From an uncultured Chryseolinea sp. (lineage in GTDB: Bacteria > Bacteroidota > Bacteroidia > Cytophagales > Cyclobacteriaceae), in contig CAMLER010000343.1 in assembly GCA_946478915.1 (NCBI GenBank), positions 1 to 5,937 on the forward strand: 5,937 bases of DNA, written 5' to 3'. Under the pieces are notes generated by a model. That model was given only the letters and a program-made list of their open reading frames with translations. It was not told the origin of the DNA and searched no databases. Position numbers and translations under genes: made by a program. This document shows, piece by piece, positions 4,453 through 5,937 of the stretch; within the stretch, counting starts at the first letter, position 1; each line of letters begins with the position of its first letter.

Positions 4453-5937
4453 ATGTTTACGAAAAGGGATTACTTCTGTTTTATATTTTCCGTCATACTG
4501 GTGGCGTGCGCTTATTTCTTGATGGTCGGCGATCCGGTAGAAAACGGGTTCGGCATCCTGACGCTTTGGATTGCACCACCGTTACTCTTGGTCGGATTTT
4601 TATTACCCGTCGCCGGTATTGTGGGGATCGGACAAATCAGATGGAAGACTCTGATAGATGCGGTAAATAGAACACAATTACAGCATATCGCTGGGGCTAT
4701 TGTGTTTTTGATTGCATTATCCACCTACTTTATTACGCTTGAGCCTACTGCCAGTCTATGGGATTGCGCAGAATTCATAGCATCTGCTTATAAGTTGCAG
4801 ATACCACATTCGCCTGGGAATCCGTTTTTCTTATTGATAGCTCGTATCTTTTCGATGTTTGCAGCCGGTCCGATGGATGTTGCGTTCACGGTGAATTTGT
4901 CTAGCGCTATCTTCTCCGCTCTTACGGTTTATATTGTGTTTCACCTTATTTGTCTGTTTGGCAAGCGTATGGCAACAGATGGTTATGATGACAAGGTAGT
5001 CATCATTGGTGCTGCGGTTGGTAGTTTATGCCTCACTTTTTCAGACTCATTTTGGTTTTCGGCAGTCGAAGCAGAAACTTATGCTGCGGCATCTTTCTTT
5101 TTGATGCTGCTTGTGTGGCTAATAATAACAGGGAACAGCCTCCAGGAGGAAGCGAAGTCGCGAAGACTTATTCTGATTTTTTATGTTGCGGGGTTGTCAT
5201 ATTGCATCCATCCCATGTGTCTTGTCGCTCTTTCGCTATTACCGTTTTATTGGTATACAAGTCGGCATGGCCTCACACTAATAAATTGTATTGGAACAGT
5301 AGGCATAGGGTTATTGATAGTTGTAGTTATTAATCGCAGCGTAGCGGTTGGGTTCTTTGAGCTTCTTTTTTCTTTCGATCTCTTCTTTGTCAACTCGTTG
5401 AAGTTTCCTTTCTATTCCGGTGCGCTGGCGATGATTGCCCTTTTTGTTGTTCTATTCGTAGTTCTAGTACGCCGGTTTAAGAGACAATGGTATTACACAT
5501 GGTCTGTAATATTTCTGTTGGCTGGTTTCCTTCCCTACGTTATGCTGTTCATTCGTTCTAGTCGCAATCCACCCATTGATGAAACGAATCCTGAAAATCT
5601 TGCATTGATAAAAGCCTATATGAACCGGGAATCGTACATGTCGGTACCTCAGTTTTACGGGCCGTACTTTGATGCTGAAATTGAAAGCATTTCCGTGAAG
5701 TCGAAAATGTACTACAAGGACACGAATTCCTACAAGGTCGCGGGGACAACATCTGAATATAAATACGGACGGGATCGGCAAACGATTTTTCCGAGAATGT
5801 ATAGCACGGAAGAAAATAATATCGTTGCATACCGGCAGTGGACCGGCTTAAAAGAAAATGAAGCGCCAGATTTCGCGGACAATATTGAATTCATGTTACG
5901 GTTTCAGCTAGGGGAAATGTACTTCCGTTACCTGATG
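4453..5937 (+). CDS. DUF2723 (TMEM260/PMT-like) multi-pass membrane protein, N-terminal 495 residues
   Basis: The frame is open from ATG at 4453 to the right edge, so the 3' end is missing; full-length relatives in the phylum are often about 1000 residues. DUF2723 signatures are clear: LEPTASLWDCAEFIASAYKL (96-115) with acidic D104 and E107 in the first extracytoplasmic loop, SFWFSAVEAETYA (199-211), CIHPMC (251-256), and FIRSSRNPPIDETNPEN (366-382) leading to YMNRESY and FYGPYF. About ten membrane helices precede a soluble segment starting near 370. The family is related to GT-C protein O-mannosyltransferases such as human TMEM260, so glycosyl transfer from a lipid-linked donor is likely but not proven for this protein. 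Residues 1-60 add two membrane helices before the usual start, resembling DUF3098. Two signature positions differ from the common form: WDCAEF for WDCGEF and HSPGNP for HPPGAP. It is divergent from the kinase. No ribosome binding site is evident. Confidence 0.92.
   Translation, partial: MFTKRDYFCFIFSVILVACAYFLMVGDPVENGFGILTLWIAPPLLLVGFLLPVAGIVGIGQIRWKTLIDAVNRTQLQHIAGAIVFLIALSTYFITLEPTASLWDCAEFIASAYKLQIPHSPGNPFFLLIARIFSMFAAGPMDVAFTVNLSSAIFSALTVYIVFHLICLFGKRMATDGYDDKVVIIGAAVGSLCLTFSDSFWFSAVEAETYAAASFFLMLLVWLIITGNSLQEEAKSRRLILIFYVAGLSYCIHPMCLVALSLLPFYWYTSRHGLTLINCIGTVGIGLLIVVVINRSVAVGFFELLFSFDLFFVNSLKFPFYSGALAMIALFVVLFVVLVRRFKRQWYYTWSVIFLLAGFLPYVMLFIRSSRNPPIDETNPENLALIKAYMNRESYMSVPQFYGPYFDAEIESISVKSKMYYKDTNSYKVAGTTSEYKYGRDRQTIFPRMYSTEENNIVAYRQWTGLKENEAPDFADNIEFMLRFQLGEMYFRYLM

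Noticed and set aside
4446..4670. Open frames on both strands at the start of the right-hand region
   Set aside because: These are other-phase readings of the DUF2723 gene, which has continuous family signatures and starts at 4453. The same holds for frames at 5028-5333 (plus) and 5464-5830 (minus).

Overview
The window looks like chromosomal DNA from a member of the Bacteroidota, most likely a cytophagalean relative. Three things point there: an RprX/RprY-like two-component pair, a large DUF2723 membrane protein of the type found in that phylum, and start codons without clear Shine-Dalgarno sequences. Seven genes are supported. The first and last are cut by the window edges. No RNA gene, CRISPR array or insertion sequence is visible. 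No gene-free stretch exceeds about 130 bases.

Left part (1-1030, plus strand): the DNA-binding end of a Crp/Fnr-type regulator ends at a good intrinsic terminator. Two small genes follow, probably co-transcribed: an exported, cysteine-free DsrE-like protein (356-799) and a 58-residue DUF1059 protein (830-1006). The DUF1059 gene is hidden inside a longer but spurious open frame. The trio suggests a small redox or sulfur-related locus, but this is inference from families only.

Middle (1031-4331, minus strand): a full-length DUF1015 protein carries an ADGHHR motif and converges on the DUF1059 gene. Upstream of it lies a 131-bp spacer with a 14-bp palindrome and an 8-bp tandem repeat that reaches into the 3' end of the next gene. 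Next come an OmpR/PhoB-family response regulator and its histidine kinase, read kinase first, with a 4-base ATGA overlap. The regulator appears to lack about four residues in the winged-helix domain.

Right part (4332-5937): a 121-bp divergent intergenic region separates the kinase from a DUF2723 (TMEM260/PMT-like) membrane protein that runs off the right edge. This spacer holds four TTAACAC-like direct repeats at 11/10/10-bp spacing, the layout expected of an OmpR/PhoB-type operator. It is the best candidate for a regulatory link between the two-component system and the membrane protein. The DUF2723 protein also carries an extra N-terminal two-helix module resembling DUF3098.

Nothing here amounts to a clearly new multi-gene system. 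The strongest leads are the phased repeat array, the N-terminal fusion on DUF2723, the octamer repeat running into the regulator gene, and the exported cysteine-less DsrE protein.
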